NCBI GenBank assembly: GCA_015228975.1
Contig: JADGCN010000016.1
Span: 1-43,519, forward strand
Length of the DNA stretch: 43,519 nucleotides
Direction: 5' to 3'
Origin: Magnetococcales bacterium
Lineage (GTDB): Bacteria > Pseudomonadota > Magnetococcia > Magnetococcales > UBA8363
Positions 1 to 9,604 of this stretch are shown piece by piece (the stretch's first letter is position 1; every line of letters begins with the position of its first letter). The notes under the pieces are model-generated. The model was not told where the DNA came from. It did no database searches and was given only the letters and a program-made list of their open reading frames with translations. The position numbers and the translations under genes were made by a program.

Positions 1-396
1 GCATTGGGTGATGATCAGGATTATTCGCCGATTCGTCCGCTGGTCGATTGGTTGGCTTACAATGGCTTTGCCGTGATTACCAAGCCCATCAAGGAATATG
101 TGGATCCGGTGACGGGCCACAAACGGACCAAGGGCAATATGGATATCGAAATCGCTGTGGGAATGCTGCGCATGGCCCCCTATTACGACCATGCCGTCCT
201 GTTTTCAGGGGATGGCGATTTTCGTAGCGTGGTCGAGGCGGTACAAGATCAGGGCAAACATGTGACGGTGATCAGCTCTTTATTGACACAGCCGCCCATG
301 ATCGCCGACGAATTGCGTCGGCAGGCTGACGATTTTATCGAGTTGAACGAAATCAAGGATGAGTTGATCCGTGGAAGTCATGGGCATCATTCCTGA
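1..396 (+). CDS. NYN domain (LabA/DUF88-like) protein, 3' part
   Basis: The reading frame is open from base 1, so the start lies outside the window and only about 131 C-terminal residues are seen. The motif SGDGDF followed by a helix and KHVTVIS is the hallmark of NYN/PIN-like domains of the LabA/DUF88 family, where the acidic residues line a metal-dependent nuclease pocket. An upstream stretch with NMDIEIAVGML matches the conserved D-x-x-I/L-x-x-D/E segment of the same fold. The family is proposed to act on RNA, but substrates are mostly unknown. The gene ends 199 bp before fabD, so it may be a separate transcription unit. Family call is firm; function is inference. Confidence 0.8.
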   Translation, partial: ALGDDQDYSPIRPLVDWLAYNGFAVITKPIKEYVDPVTGHKRTKGNMDIEIAVGMLRMAPYYDHAVLFSGDGDFRSVVEAVQDQGKHVTVISSLLTQPPMIADELRRQADDFIELNEIKDELIRGSHGHHS

Positions 397-595
397 GTAC
401 TTTCATGTGGTTATGTTTGGCTTGGCTGTATTGTGTTAACGTATGGACCTGTACTTGCATAAGATTACTGAACATCAGGTTGGCGTAGTGACGGTCGGGG
501 TGTGGAAGGACCGATCGATTGGAGCTTAAGTTTGCTTTGACTGTTTGGTATTTGAGGTTTTTTGGGACATCCATACATAGATGAAGGGTTGAATA
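397..595 (+). promoter_or_regulatory. Intergenic region upstream of fabD with a possible promoter
   Basis: This 199-bp gap separates the NYN gene from the fab operon. A candidate sigma70 promoter is TTGAGG (552-557), a 16-bp spacer and TACATA (574-579). The fabD start at 596 is preceded by GAAGGG (583-588). No clear terminator hairpin for the NYN gene was seen. The promoter call rests only on box similarity. Confidence 0.3.
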
Positions 596-1585
596 ATGGC
601 AAAATTAGCCTTCTTATTTCCCGGACAAGGGGCCCAGGATGTAGGTATGGGGCGTGAGTTGGCCGGGCTTGGTGGTGCGGTTGGCGACATATTCCACATG
701 GTCGATCGTGTTGTCGGGTTCTCGCTGACGCGGTTGATGTTCGAGGGACCCAAGGAAAAGCTGACCTGGACGGAAAATGCCCAACCGGCTCTGGTGACAA
801 CGGCACTGGCGGCCATGCAATGCCTGACCGAGCGGACGGGATTGGTTCCGGATTATGTGGCGGGTCACTCGTTGGGTGAATATGCGGCTATTGCGGCGGC
901 AGGTGGATTTTCCACGGAAGATGCGATTCGACTGGTGCGCTTGCGTGGCCAATCCATGCGGGAAGCGGTCGCGCCGGGAAAAGGCGCCATGGCGGCCATG
1001 ATGAACATGGAGTGCGATGTGGTCGAGGAGGTGTGCCGACAGGCGGCCCAGGAGACCGGCGGCGTTTGTGTTCCAGCCAATTACAATACCTCGGCGCAAA
1101 TTGTCATATCGGGTCACAAAGAGGCCGTGGATCGGGCGTTGGAATTGGCCAAGGCCAAAGGTGCGCGCCGTTGTGTTGCCCTGGCGGTGGCGGCTCCCTT
1201 CCATTGCCCGTTGATGGAACCCGCGGCCCGGGTGATGGAAAAGGCGCTGGCGGAAACGCGGATGCATGATTTGCGGATACCGTTGATTGCCAATGTGACC
1301 GGTGAAGAAGTGCGGCATGCGGATGATGTGCGGCATCTTCTGGTTGAGCAGGTGACCGCTCCGGTGCGTTGGCAGGAGTCCATGGAACATTTGGTGGAAC
1401 TGGGTGTGGATACCTTTATCGAACTGGGTACGGGGCGTGTGCTTTCGGGCATGATGAAGCGGATTGCCGCAGAGGCGCGTGTTATGGCTGTCAACGTCCC
1501 TGAGGATGCGGATGCCATCCTGGATGACTCCGTTCTAATGGGTTCTCATCGGTTGGTTGCCAATGCCGGAAGGGCTTCCGTGTGA
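596..1585 (+). CDS. fabD: Malonyl-CoA:ACP transacylase FabD
   Basis: Moves malonyl groups from CoA to ACP, giving the extender unit for type II fatty acid synthesis in the cytoplasm. The N-terminus carries the FPGQGAQ loop; the nucleophile is Ser92 in GHSLGEY, Arg117 lies in RLRGQSM, and His203 lies in APFHCPLM, so the catalytic set is intact. The 329 residues are slightly longer than the E. coli enzyme because of a C-terminal tail. ATG 596 is preceded by GAAGGG. The stop codon overlaps the fabG start region (GTGATG), which implies translational coupling. It is the first gene of the fab cluster; plsX and fabH are not next to it here. Confidence 0.96.
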   Translation: MAKLAFLFPGQGAQDVGMGRELAGLGGAVGDIFHMVDRVVGFSLTRLMFEGPKEKLTWTENAQPALVTTALAAMQCLTERTGLVPDYVAGHSLGEYAAIAAAGGFSTEDAIRLVRLRGQSMREAVAPGKGAMAAMMNMECDVVEEVCRQAAQETGGVCVPANYNTSAQIVISGHKEAVDRALELAKAKGARRCVALAVAAPFHCPLMEPAARVMEKALAETRMHDLRIPLIANVTGEEVRHADDVRHLLVEQVTAPVRWQESMEHLVELGVDTFIELGTGRVLSGMMKRIAAEARVMAVNVPEDADAILDDSVLMGSHRLVANAGRASV

Positions 1586-2319
1586 TGGAGGGCCGGGTTG
1601 CTGTTGTTACCGGGGCGAGTAGTGGGATTGGTCGGGTCATTGCCAATGAGATGGCGTCCAGAAAGGTTACGTTGTTCCTGGTGAGCAACGAGCCGGCAAT
1701 CATGGATGCGTTGACGGAAGTTCGGGTTCATTCGCCGCAGTCCCTGGCTGTGGTGGCGGATGTGACCCGAGTCGACGATCTGACCAAGGTGGTTGATCAG
1801 GTCATGGAGGCTTTTGGTCGGCTGGACATCCTGGTCAACAATGCGGGTATTACCCGCGACAATCTGTTGATGCGCATGAAAGATGAGGAATGGGATGCCG
1901 TTCTGGCGGTCAATTTGACGAGTATTTTTCGTCTGACCCGCCTGGCTCTCAAACCGATGATGAAGGCCCGTTATGGCCGGATCGTCAATATTGCCTCGGT
2001 TGTTGGGGCGACGGGAAACCCGGGCCAGGCCAATTATGCCGCTTCCAAAGCAGGTCTGATGGGGTTTACCAAGAGTGTGGCCGCCGAGGTTGCTTCGCGC
2101 AACATTACCGCCAATTGCGTTGCCCCTGGTTTCATTCGTACCGCCATGACAGACAAGTTGAATCCCAAGGCCAGGGAGGCTATCCTCTCCCGAATACCTA
2201 TGGGTGAAATGGGAACACCTGCGGATGTGGCCAATGCGGTGTGCTTTTTGGCGGCCCAATCGTCGGGGTATATCACCGGCGAAACCTTGCATGTCAATGG
2301 GGGAATGTATATGGGTTGA
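1585..2319 (+). CDS. fabG: 3-oxoacyl-ACP reductase FabG
   Basis: NADPH-dependent reductase of 3-ketoacyl-ACP, a short-chain dehydrogenase. It has the GASSGIG cofactor loop, the NNAG motif and the Ser138-Tyr151-Lys155 triad (YAASK). Starting at ATG 1585 gives 244 aa and catalytic residue numbers equal to those of E. coli FabG; GTG 1582 is an alternative start one codon upstream. GGAAGGG lies about 8 nt before the ATG, inside fabD. The start codon overlaps the fabD stop. The C-terminal sequence GGMYM is typical of FabG proteins. Confidence 0.95.
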   Translation: MEGRVAVVTGASSGIGRVIANEMASRKVTLFLVSNEPAIMDALTEVRVHSPQSLAVVADVTRVDDLTKVVDQVMEAFGRLDILVNNAGITRDNLLMRMKDEEWDAVLAVNLTSIFRLTRLALKPMMKARYGRIVNIASVVGATGNPGQANYAASKAGLMGFTKSVAAEVASRNITANCVAPGFIRTAMTDKLNPKAREAILSRIPMGEMGTPADVANAVCFLAAQSSGYITGETLHVNGGMYMG

Positions 2320-2401
2320 CCAGGGATGTGACCGGAAGGGTAATGACGGTCATCCAGGTCGTTTACAATGATGGATTATGATCCTTTTACAGGGGAATAG
2401 A

Positions 2402-2635
2402 ATGAGTTCAATTGCTGAGAGAGTTAAAAAAATTGTCGTTGAGCAGCTCCAGGTTGAGCCGGATCAGGTGACCGATGATGCCCATTTCGTCGATGACCTG
2501 GGAGCCGACTCCTTGGATACGGTGGAGCTGGTCATGGCCCTGGAAGAGGAATTTGGTATGGAAATTCCGGACGATGCCGCAGAAAAAATTCAAACGGTGC
2601 GTCAGGCTATTGAATATATTGAAAAACATGCCTGA
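2402..2635 (+). CDS. acpP: Acyl carrier protein
   Basis: Small acidic carrier that holds growing acyl chains on a 4'-phosphopantetheine arm. The arm attaches to Ser37 (counting Met) in the DSL motif of [10 protein letters not shown]. The protein is 77 aa, the usual length, and strongly acidic. ATG 2402 is chosen because AGGGG lies about 7 nt upstream and because the protein then starts like other ACPs; an upstream ATG at 2378 would add eight non-conserved residues. It sits between fabG and fabF, as in most Proteobacteria. The 82-bp gap before it may hold a separate promoter, commonly seen for acpP, but no convincing boxes were found. Confidence 0.97.
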   Translation: MSSIAERVKKIVVEQLQVEPDQVTDDAHFVDDLGADSLDTVELVMALEEEFGMEIPDDAAEKIQTVRQAIEYIEKHA

Positions 2636-2728
2636 AGACGACCGATGCCAATCCTGGCCCTGTTGCCGGCCGGGTGTGGGTCTGATGGTTTGTTTTGAAC
2701 GGACACTCGTCGAAGGAGAATCAGGAAC

Positions 2729-3970
2729 GTGAACCGTCGTGTGGTCATTACAGGCCTCGGGTTGGTAACTCCCTTGGGCGTGGGTACCCGGGAGACGTGG
2801 TCGGGTTTGGTTTCCGGGCGTTCGGGCATTGGGGCGATCACTCGCTTTGATGCTACGGAATATGCCAGTCGGATCGCTGGTGAATGCCGCGATTTCAAGT
2901 CCGAGGATTGGGTGGATAAAAAAGAGGTTCGCAAGATGGACCTCTTCATGCATTTTGGTATGGCGGCGGCGCAGATGGCTTGGGAAGAGTCGGGTTTGGT
3001 GGTCACCGAAGAGAATGCCCATCGTTATGGGGTGACCATTGGTTCCGGCATCGGTGGTCTGACGGCGATCCAAAACCAAGCCATTGCCCTCAAGGAGAAG
3101 GGGCCACGGCGCATTTCGCCCTTTTTCATTCCCATGTCGTTGATTAACCTGATTTCTGGCCATGTGGCCATTCGCTATGGTTTGCAGGGACCCAATCATG
3201 CGCCGGTGACGGCTTGTGCCACCGGGAATCATGCCATTGGTGATGCCATGGCCATGATTCGCCGTGGCGATGCCGATGTCATGCTCGCGGGCGGGGCGGA
3301 AGCGGCCATTTGTGAGTTGGGTGTGGGTGGTTTCGCGGCTGCCAAGGCCCTCTCCACACGTAATGATGAACCAACCAGGGCGTCGCGTCCCTGGGATAAG
3401 GATCGCGATGGCTTCGTCATCTCGGAAGGGGCCGGGGTTGTGGTGCTGGAAGAGATGGAGATGGCAAAAAAACGCGGAGCGGTCATTTATGCCGAAGTGG
3501 CGGGGTATGGGATGTCCGGGGATGCCCACCACATTACGGCACCATCGCCCGATGGCACCGGGGCGGCCAAGTGTATGCGCAATGCCATCCAGGACGCCCG
3601 GGCGGATTTGGATTTGATTGGCTATGTCAACGCCCACGGCACCTCGACACCTTTGGGTGACGTGGTCGAGACGGTGGCTATGAAATCGGTTTTCGGCGTT
3701 GAGCGCGCAAAAAAATTGATGGTTTCTTCCACCAAATCCATGACCGGGCATTTGCTGGGAGCCGCAGGTGGGGTGGAAGCCATATTTACGGCCCTGGCGT
3801 TGTATCACAAACAGGTGCCGCCGACCATTAACCTGGACAATCCCGATACCGATTGTGATTTGGATTATGTACCCCATACCGCCAGAGATGCCGATATGGA
3901 GTACGCCCTGACCAACTCGTTCGGTTTCGGGGGGACCAATTCCTGTCTGTTGTTGAAGCGCGTGCGTTGA
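2729..3970 (+). CDS. fabF: Beta-ketoacyl-ACP synthase II FabF
   Basis: Condensing enzyme that elongates acyl-ACP with malonyl-ACP. Cys163 in VTACATG is the nucleophile; the two catalytic histidines are in [11 protein letters not shown] and [11 protein letters not shown]. At 413 aa it matches the family length. The start is GTG 2729, supported by GAAGGAGAA about 9 nt upstream. A 93-bp gap separates it from acpP. Its TGA stop overlaps the TTG start of mltG, so the fatty acid genes run directly into the murein/DNA genes. Confidence 0.96.
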   Translation: MNRRVVITGLGLVTPLGVGTRETWSGLVSGRSGIGAITRFDATEYASRIAGECRDFKSEDWVDKKEVRKMDLFMHFGMAAAQMAWEESGLVVTEENAHRYGVTIGSGIGGLTAIQNQAIALKEKGPRRISPFFIPMSLINLISGHVAIRYGLQGPNHAPVTACATGNHAIGDAMAMIRRGDADVMLAGGAEAAICELGVGGFAAAKALSTRNDEPTRASRPWDKDRDGFVISEGAGVVVLEEMEMAKKRGAVIYAEVAGYGMSGDAHHITAPSPDGTGAAKCMRNAIQDARADLDLIGYVNAHGTSTPLGDVVETVAMKSVFGVERAKKLMVSSTKSMTGHLLGAAGGVEAIFTALALYHKQVPPTINLDNPDTDCDLDYVPHTARDADMEYALTNSFGFGGTNSCLLLKRVR

Positions 3971-4968
3971 AAAACAGCAAGATCCTGAAAGTATTAGGGG
4001 TTGTGATGGCCATCCTGGGAGTGATGGCTGGGGCGGTGGGGTTGCATTTTTATCTGTTTTATAGCCGGCCCGTCCCCGAAACCAAAGTGATTGACATCCA
4101 AAAAGGGTGGCGGATGGTCAAGATAGCCGATGCCCTGGAGGAGGCGGGCGTTGTTTCTTCCTCTTTTTGGCTGTTGGCTTTGGTCAAGGCATCGGGAAAC
4201 ATCATTATCAAGGCTGGCGAATATCGGATCGAGCAGGGCAAACTACCCAGTGCCATTATTGCGCAATTGCAAAGCGGGACGGGTATGTTGCCGTCCCGCT
4301 TTGTGGTTCCTGAAGGGCTTTCGGCCAAAGAAATTGTAGCGTTGATGGTCAAGCGGGGCTGGAAAGATGCAACCCGTCTGATGCAAGGGACCGCGTTTCT
4401 CCAAAAGATGCAGATCGAGGGCAACTCCCTGGAGGGATGGTTGTACCCGGATACCTATTTTTACCGCAACAAAGACACGGCTGTGAGCATGATGCGGCGG
4501 ATGGTGGTTCGCAGCAAGAAAGTGTTGTACGAGGAGTGGGAGAAGCGCCCCAAGGATTTTACCTTAACGCCCTATCAGGCGCTCGTGCTGGCCTCCGTTG
4601 TGGAAAAGGAGACGGGTCAGGCGGTGGAGCGCCCGTTGATCGCGGGGGTGTTTCACAATCGTTTACGCCGGGACATGATGTTACAGAGTGATCCCACGGT
4701 TATCTATGGGATCGCCGATTTTGACGGCAACATCACCAGGAAGCATCTGACTACGCCGACCCCTTACAATACCTATACCCGCAAGGGTTTGCCCCCCACC
4801 CCCATTTGCAATCCCGGGCGGGCTTCGATTCACGCGGTGTTTCATCCCGATGAGACCAAAGCTTTTTATTTTGTCGCCAGTGGCAATGGATCGCATATTT
4901 TTTCCAATACCTTGGAGGAGCATGAAAGGTATGTGGACATATACCAGCGCCACAAGCGCCGGCAGTGA
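3967..4968 (+). CDS. mltG: Endolytic murein transglycosylase MltG (YceG)
   Basis: Inner-membrane lytic transglycosylase that cuts nascent glycan strands and ends their polymerisation. One N-terminal membrane helix (about residues 6-28) is followed by a periplasmic region with a LysM-like part and the YceG catalytic domain. The conserved ASVVEKET stretch (about residue 206-213) carries the catalytic Glu, followed by AGVFHNRL and [10 protein letters not shown]. The length of 333 aa is normal. The TTG start overlaps the fabF stop by 4 bp. The mltG-tmk-holB order is the proteobacterial one; pabC, often in front of mltG, is absent. Confidence 0.93.
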   Translation: MKNSKILKVLGVVMAILGVMAGAVGLHFYLFYSRPVPETKVIDIQKGWRMVKIADALEEAGVVSSSFWLLALVKASGNIIIKAGEYRIEQGKLPSAIIAQLQSGTGMLPSRFVVPEGLSAKEIVALMVKRGWKDATRLMQGTAFLQKMQIEGNSLEGWLYPDTYFYRNKDTAVSMMRRMVVRSKKVLYEEWEKRPKDFTLTPYQALVLASVVEKETGQAVERPLIAGVFHNRLRRDMMLQSDPTVIYGIADFDGNITRKHLTTPTPYNTYTRKGLPPTPICNPGRASIHAVFHPDETKAFYFVASGNGSHIFSNTLEEHERYVDIYQRHKRRQ

Positions 4969-4979
4969 CTTGACATGCC

Positions 4980-5639
4980 ATGGCTGAGTTGCGATCCGGC
5001 TCGGGTGCATTCCTGACCTTGGAAGGGGGCGAGGGGGCCGGAAAATCAACCCAGGTAATGCTTTTGGCCGAGCGTCTGGCCGGGTGTGGTGTGGATGTGG
5101 TCGTGACCCGTGAGCCGGGGGGGTGTCCGTTTGCCGAACAACTCCGGGCATTGTTGGTTTCTGGACCACCGGAGGGTATCACGGCCAAAACCGAATTATT
5201 GTTGATGACGGCTGCCAGGGTTGAACATGTCCGCCAGGTGATCCAGCCAGCGCTGGACCGGGGCCGCTGGGTGGTGTGTGATCGTTTTTTTGATAGCACC
5301 TGGGCCTATCAGGGGTGTGGCCGGGGGATGGATGTGGCGTTTTTGGAGTCGTTACATCGTTGGAGTGTGGGGGAGCTGGTTCCTGATCTGACCCTGTTTG
5401 TGGCGCTTGATGTGGAGTATGGTTTGCAGCGTTCGGGGGATCGGTTGCGTAACAGGTCGGTTGAGAATCGCTTTGAGGCCGAGGATGTATCGTTTCACCA
5501 ACGGGTGCAAGACGGTTTTAGAGAATTGGCGAGCAGAAACCCGGAGCGTATTCGCATCATTGACGGCCATTCTTCCCGGGAGGCTGTAGCGATGGCGATC
5601 TGGCGGGAGGTCACGGGAGTCTTTCCACACCTTGAATGA
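4980..5639 (+). CDS. tmk: Thymidylate kinase
   Basis: Phosphorylates dTMP to dTDP with ATP, an essential step for DNA precursors. The P-loop is GGEGAGKST (residues 16-24), followed by TREPGG, the DRF motif in VCDRFFDST and a C-terminal region with the family helices. At 219 aa it is of usual length with a short N-terminal extension. The gap to mltG is 11 bp, and the 3' end overlaps holB by 8 bp. Confidence 0.94.
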   Translation: MAELRSGSGAFLTLEGGEGAGKSTQVMLLAERLAGCGVDVVVTREPGGCPFAEQLRALLVSGPPEGITAKTELLLMTAARVEHVRQVIQPALDRGRWVVCDRFFDSTWAYQGCGRGMDVAFLESLHRWSVGELVPDLTLFVALDVEYGLQRSGDRLRNRSVENRFEAEDVSFHQRVQDGFRELASRNPERIRIIDGHSSREAVAMAIWREVTGVFPHLE

Positions 5640-6594
5640 GATCGTTGGCCATCGGGAGATCGTGCGGGGGTTGCAGGCCGGCTTGCAGGCGGGTAACCTG
5701 TCCCATGCCTATCTGTTCACCGGACCGGAAGGGGTGGGTAAGGCAACGGTGGCCCGTGCTTTGGCACAGGCCTTGTTATGTCAGGATACCCCAAAGGACA
5801 GCGCCACGGTTACGGGATGTCTACGTTGTTCCTCCTGTCACAAAGTGGTCATGTGCTGTCACCCTGACCTGATCGGGGTGGAAATGGCGGAAAAAAAAAC
5901 ACGCATCGCCGTGGATCAAATACGGGAGTTGGCGCGTTTTTTATCTTTGACTCCCATGGAGTCACCGTGGAAAGTAGCCATAATTGATGATGCGGCGACA
6001 ATGAACCCGGCAGCGGCCAACGCCTTGCTCAAAACGTTGGAAGAACCCCCTGCGCAATCCATCCTCATTTTGGTCACATCGCGTCCGGGGATGCTGCTGG
6101 CAACGATCCGCTCCCGCTGCGTCATCTACCCCTTTAACGCCCTTTCCAAGGAGGATTTCTTTCGTATCCTTGCGGATAAGACATCGCTCAAGGATACCGA
6201 ATGGGATGGGGTGTGGCATTATTCGGAGGGTAATGTGGGTTTTGGGCTGAACTTTGTCGCGGGTGGGCAGTTGGACGAATGCAGCCGGTTGCATGACGAA
6301 TTGCGAGAGCTTATGACGCACGGGGGGCTGGCCAGGTTGTGCGATGTGGCGGAACATTGGTCCAAGGAGGAGCGTTTTGCCCTGGCGCGGACAGTGGTTG
6401 GCCGCTGGTTGGTGGATCGGGTCCGGGAGAGTGTCCGCTCCGACAGCGGGGCTGGAGGGGTACGGGCTTGGCTTGCGGTGGAGGCCTTTGCCAGGGAGGT
6501 GTTTGCCCGGGGGGAGACGTTTAATGTCAACAAGCGTTACCTGTTGGAGGGGATTTTCATCAAAATGATACGTACCTCGGGAGCCAGCCTGTGA
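5632..6594 (+). CDS. holB: DNA polymerase III delta' subunit
   Basis: Clamp-loader subunit that helps open and load the beta sliding clamp. The AAA+ fold starts with GHREIVRGL and a P-loop-like GPEGVGKA. A four-cysteine zinc module (CLRCSSC then CC, about residues 63-80) follows, then the SRC motif (TIRSRC) typical of delta'/gamma subunits. The 320 aa match the family. The TTG start overlaps tmk by 8 bp, and the gene end overlaps the next start (GTG 6591). A MNEIVGH start is typical of HolB proteins and supports this choice. Confidence 0.92.
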   Translation: MNEIVGHREIVRGLQAGLQAGNLSHAYLFTGPEGVGKATVARALAQALLCQDTPKDSATVTGCLRCSSCHKVVMCCHPDLIGVEMAEKKTRIAVDQIRELARFLSLTPMESPWKVAIIDDAATMNPAAANALLKTLEEPPAQSILILVTSRPGMLLATIRSRCVIYPFNALSKEDFFRILADKTSLKDTEWDGVWHYSEGNVGFGLNFVAGGQLDECSRLHDELRELMTHGGLARLCDVAEHWSKEERFALARTVVGRWLVDRVRESVRSDSGAGGVRAWLAVEAFAREVFARGETFNVNKRYLLEGIFIKMIRTSGASL

Positions 6595-8000
6595 ACGACG
6601 ATCCGGCGATAGCGGAAGAAAAAGCGCCCGTTGAGCCTGAGCTTGGCGCTACGCCCTCCCTGGAGTGGGCGGAGGACGAGGCGGAGGCGGCGGGGAGTCG
6701 CTTGACCCAGCAGGACAAGGAACCTTATGCGGGACAAAAGGGGTATCCCCGTTCGGCGAAGGGGGAAAAACGGATTGTCGGGATTCGCTTGCTGGAATCG
6801 TGCATGGTGTACCGCGTGGTGGCCAACTTTCCCGATTTGATCCCCGGTGATCCCTTGCTGGTGCAAACCCGGGATGGGGAAACGACAGGTCGGGTGATTT
6901 TCGTTTCTGGCAGTGCGTACACCGGTAAAAATGATTCCAGGTCGCTCTATCCGGGACGGATAACCCGGATCGTCCGTAAATTGGGCGCAGAAGAAGAGAT
7001 CAAGGCCAATGAATTGCGAGAAAAAGAACTTCAAGCCAAGATATTGGGTCGGGAGTTGATTCGCCAGGAGGGATTGCCAATGAAATTGTCCCGGGTGGTC
7101 TATCAACCTAGCGGGACCAAGGCCATCTTTACGTTTACCTCGGAGGCTCGGGTCGATTTTCGTGAATTGGTCAAGCAACTGACGGAAAAACTCAATGTTC
7201 GCATTGAAATGCGTCACATCGGGGTGCGCGATGAAACCCAAATGCTGGGTGGTGTGGGCAATTGCGGCAAAGATTTTTGTTGCGCACAATTTTTAAAAAA
7301 ATTTCATCCTGTTTCGGTCCGCATGGCCAAAAATCAGGATTTATCGTTGAATCCAGAGGGTATTTCCGGTGTTTGCGGTCGGCTGATGTGTTGTCTGGCC
7401 TACGAAAATGATACCTATACCCACCTTCGGGAATCGTTGCCGACACTGAAAGGGCATTATTGGACGCGGGATGGTCGTGCAGTACAGATTCGTACTGTCC
7501 ATCCTTTGCAGGGGAGTGTTGTCTGCCAATTGGCCGATGGAACACGGGAATATTGTCCGGCATCCTCATTGTTGGCGGAAAAACCGGACGTAGCGGTACC
7601 GGAGGCTGCCCAACACATTGAAGAAAAAACCAGTCATAATCCGGATGTGGTGACATCGGGCGTCGTGACTGCTCAGGGTGGGGCCGGCTTGCAGGCGGAG
7701 GATACATCGGCAAGTGGGGAAAGGAAGCGGCGCTCCCGGAAGAGAAAAAATCGTAAAAAATCGGATATGTCGGGTGATCAGGCCGGGGTGGCGGCAGATC
7801 GGTCGAACGCAACCCCGGTTGCGGGTGGCGATGGGGAGGTTGGACTTAGTGCGGAGCCGGATAATCGAGAAGAAGGGGGCGCTGAGGAAAAAAACGCTCC
7901 AGGGGGTACGACCGTGCGCAAAAAACGTCGCCGCAAAAAGAAAAAACCGTCGTCTGCGGTACACCAATCCACCGAACCAGCGGTTGCCGTATCGGAGTGA
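6591..8000 (+). CDS. PSP1 domain protein, RicT/YaaT-like, with long basic tail
   Basis: The core (about residues 60-330) matches the PSP1/RicT family, including the cysteine-rich run CGKDFCCAQF and GVCGRLMCCLAYE. In Bacillus such cysteines bind Fe-S clusters in the RicAFT complex that affects RNA processing and development. The N-terminal 50 residues are acidic and low in complexity. The last about 140 residues are a disordered tail with three Lys/Arg clusters (near KRRSRKRKNRKK and VRKKRRRKKKK), which suggests nucleic acid or membrane-surface binding. The position right after holB is common for PSP1 genes in several phyla. GTG 6591 overlaps the holB stop. Partner genes (RicA, RicF) are not in the window. 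Confidence 0.85.
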   Translation: MNDDPAIAEEKAPVEPELGATPSLEWAEDEAEAAGSRLTQQDKEPYAGQKGYPRSAKGEKRIVGIRLLESCMVYRVVANFPDLIPGDPLLVQTRDGETTGRVIFVSGSAYTGKNDSRSLYPGRITRIVRKLGAEEEIKANELREKELQAKILGRELIRQEGLPMKLSRVVYQPSGTKAIFTFTSEARVDFRELVKQLTEKLNVRIEMRHIGVRDETQMLGGVGNCGKDFCCAQFLKKFHPVSVRMAKNQDLSLNPEGISGVCGRLMCCLAYENDTYTHLRESLPTLKGHYWTRDGRAVQIRTVHPLQGSVVCQLADGTREYCPASSLLAEKPDVAVPEAAQHIEEKTSHNPDVVTSGVVTAQGGAGLQAEDTSASGERKRRSRKRKNRKKSDMSGDQAGVAADRSNATPVAGGDGEVGLSAEPDNREEGGAEEKNAPGGTTVRKKRRRKKKKPSSAVHQSTEPAVAVSE

Positions 8001-8003
8001 GCC

Positions 8004-9383
8004 ATGCTTGCAGACAGTCATTGCCATTTAAATTTTCCAGATTTTACCGGAGACCTGGAGAATATCATCGAGCGCGCCCGACAGGCGGGCGTTGGCTATT
8101 TAAACACCATCGGTACCCGGTTGACTGAAATCGATGCGATTCTCAAACTGATTGAGCCCTACGATCATGTGGTTACTACAGCGGGCATTCATCCCCACTA
8201 TGCCCGCGAGGCGGGAGCCAATCTGGCGCAAGAGTTATTTAACGCCTTGAATCATCCTAAAATGGTTGCGGTGGGTGAGACCGGTTTTGATTTTCATTAC
8301 AATCATTCGGACAAAGGGGACCAGGAGCGGGTGTTTCGCGAACATGTGCGGGTCGCGGTGGCGCGGCATTTGCCGTTGGTGGTGCATACCCGTGAGGCCG
8401 AAGCGGATACCAGACGCGTCTTGGAAGAGGAACGGGGAGAGGAATGTGGGGGGGTGATTCATTGTTTTACCGGTTCCAGGGAAATGGCGCATTGGGCGCT
8501 CGATTTTGGCTATTACATCAGCTTTTCGGGTGTCGTTACCTTTCGTACGGCTGAAGCGTTGCGGCAGGTGGCGTTGTCGGTACCGTTGGATCGGTTGTTG
8601 TTGGAGACCGATTCCCCCTATTTGGCTCCGATTCCCTACCGAGGCAAACGCAATGAACCAGCCTATGTGGTGGAAGTGGCCCGTATGCTGGCCAAGGTCA
8701 AGGGGGTGACCTTGGAGGAGTTGGCGGCAATCACCACCCGCAACTATCACCATCTTTTTGCGTTGCAGGCCCAACCGGCACCAAAAGAGACCTTGGTTTA
8801 TGCCATTGGCCGTGGGTTATACGTCAATCTGACTCGTGGGTGTACGTTACGGTGCGCGTTTTGCCCCAAGTGGGATAAACCAGTTGTTCACCATTATGAC
8901 TTGTCCTTGCATCGCAATCCCAAAGCTGCCGAAATCATTGCTGCCCTGGGCGATATAGCGTCCTATGACGAACTGGTTTTTTGCGGTTTTGGCGAGCCGA
9001 CCTTACGCTTGCCGATCTTGCTGGAGGTCGCTCGTTGGGCCAAGGGGCACGGGTGTCCCCGGGTGCGGGTCAATACCGACGGCTTGGCCAACCTGGTGCA
9101 TGGCCGGGACGTTACGCCAGAATTTGCCGGGGTGGTGGATGCGGTCTCGGTCTCTTTGAATGCCCAGGATGCGGCGCTCTACGAGCAGCATTGCCTGCCG
9201 TCATTGGCAGGCTCCTACGAGGCGGTCAAGGAATTTTGTCGCTTGGTCAAGCGCCATGTTCCCGACGTCCAGGTGACGGCTATCGAAGGTTTGGCAGGGG
9301 TGGACATTGCCCGCTGCCAAACCATGGCCCAAGAGGAGTTGGGGGTCCGGTTTAGAAAGCGCACCTTGAACGCGCTGGGGTGA
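8004..9383 (+). CDS. TatD-family metal-dependent hydrolase fused to a radical SAM enzyme
   Basis: Residues 1 to about 255 are a complete TatD nuclease: metal ligands in DSHCHLNF, GETGFDFHY, VVHTREAE, VIHCFTGS and ETDSPYLAP. Residues from about 262 to 459 form a radical SAM domain with CTLRCAFC (CxxxCxxC, near residue 280) and the GEP motif in CGFGEPTLR. This second part matches the TatD-linked radical SAM family, which often lies beside tatD as a separate gene. TatD enzymes act as 3'-5' DNA or RNA exonucleases; the reaction of the SAM part is unknown. The gene starts 3 bp after the PSP1 gene and ends the operon. The joint is in frame and there is no stop between the halves. Confidence 0.88.
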   Translation: MLADSHCHLNFPDFTGDLENIIERARQAGVGYLNTIGTRLTEIDAILKLIEPYDHVVTTAGIHPHYAREAGANLAQELFNALNHPKMVAVGETGFDFHYNHSDKGDQERVFREHVRVAVARHLPLVVHTREAEADTRRVLEEERGEECGGVIHCFTGSREMAHWALDFGYYISFSGVVTFRTAEALRQVALSVPLDRLLLETDSPYLAPIPYRGKRNEPAYVVEVARMLAKVKGVTLEELAAITTRNYHHLFALQAQPAPKETLVYAIGRGLYVNLTRGCTLRCAFCPKWDKPVVHHYDLSLHRNPKAAEIIAALGDIASYDELVFCGFGEPTLRLPILLEVARWAKGHGCPRVRVNTDGLANLVHGRDVTPEFAGVVDAVSVSLNAQDAALYEQHCLPSLAGSYEAVKEFCRLVKRHVPDVQVTAIEGLAGVDIARCQTMAQEELGVRFRKRTLNALG

Positions 9384-9536
9384 AACATGGTGGTGCCAGT
9401 GGGATTTTGCAAAAACCTTTAAACCGTTTGATCAGCAGGTCCGAAACCCGATAAAATTGCATCAGACTCATGACTTCAAAGTTTACATCCAAAAGTTATT
9501 GAGATAATCAAGTCTCACAGAAGAGGGAATATCTGC

Positions 9537-9572
9537 AAAAAAAAAAACCGTGGAGGACCAGCCCCCACGGTT
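9537..9572 (-). terminator. Rho-independent terminator of the CoA-enzyme operon
   Basis: On the - strand, AACCGTGG pairs with CCACGGTT around an 11-nt loop and is followed by a run of about ten T. It lies 33 bp beyond the stop of the last operon gene (9605). On the + strand no T-run follows, so it serves only the minus-strand operon. Confidence 0.85.
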
Positions 9573-9604
9573 CGGTGAATCGACGAGAAACGGTCAAGCG
9601 GGCA

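Noticed and set aside
2408-3877. 489-codon open frame antisense to acpP and fabF
   Set aside because: A shadow of strongly conserved genes on the other strand; its protein is rich in His, Arg and Pro as expected for antisense reading.
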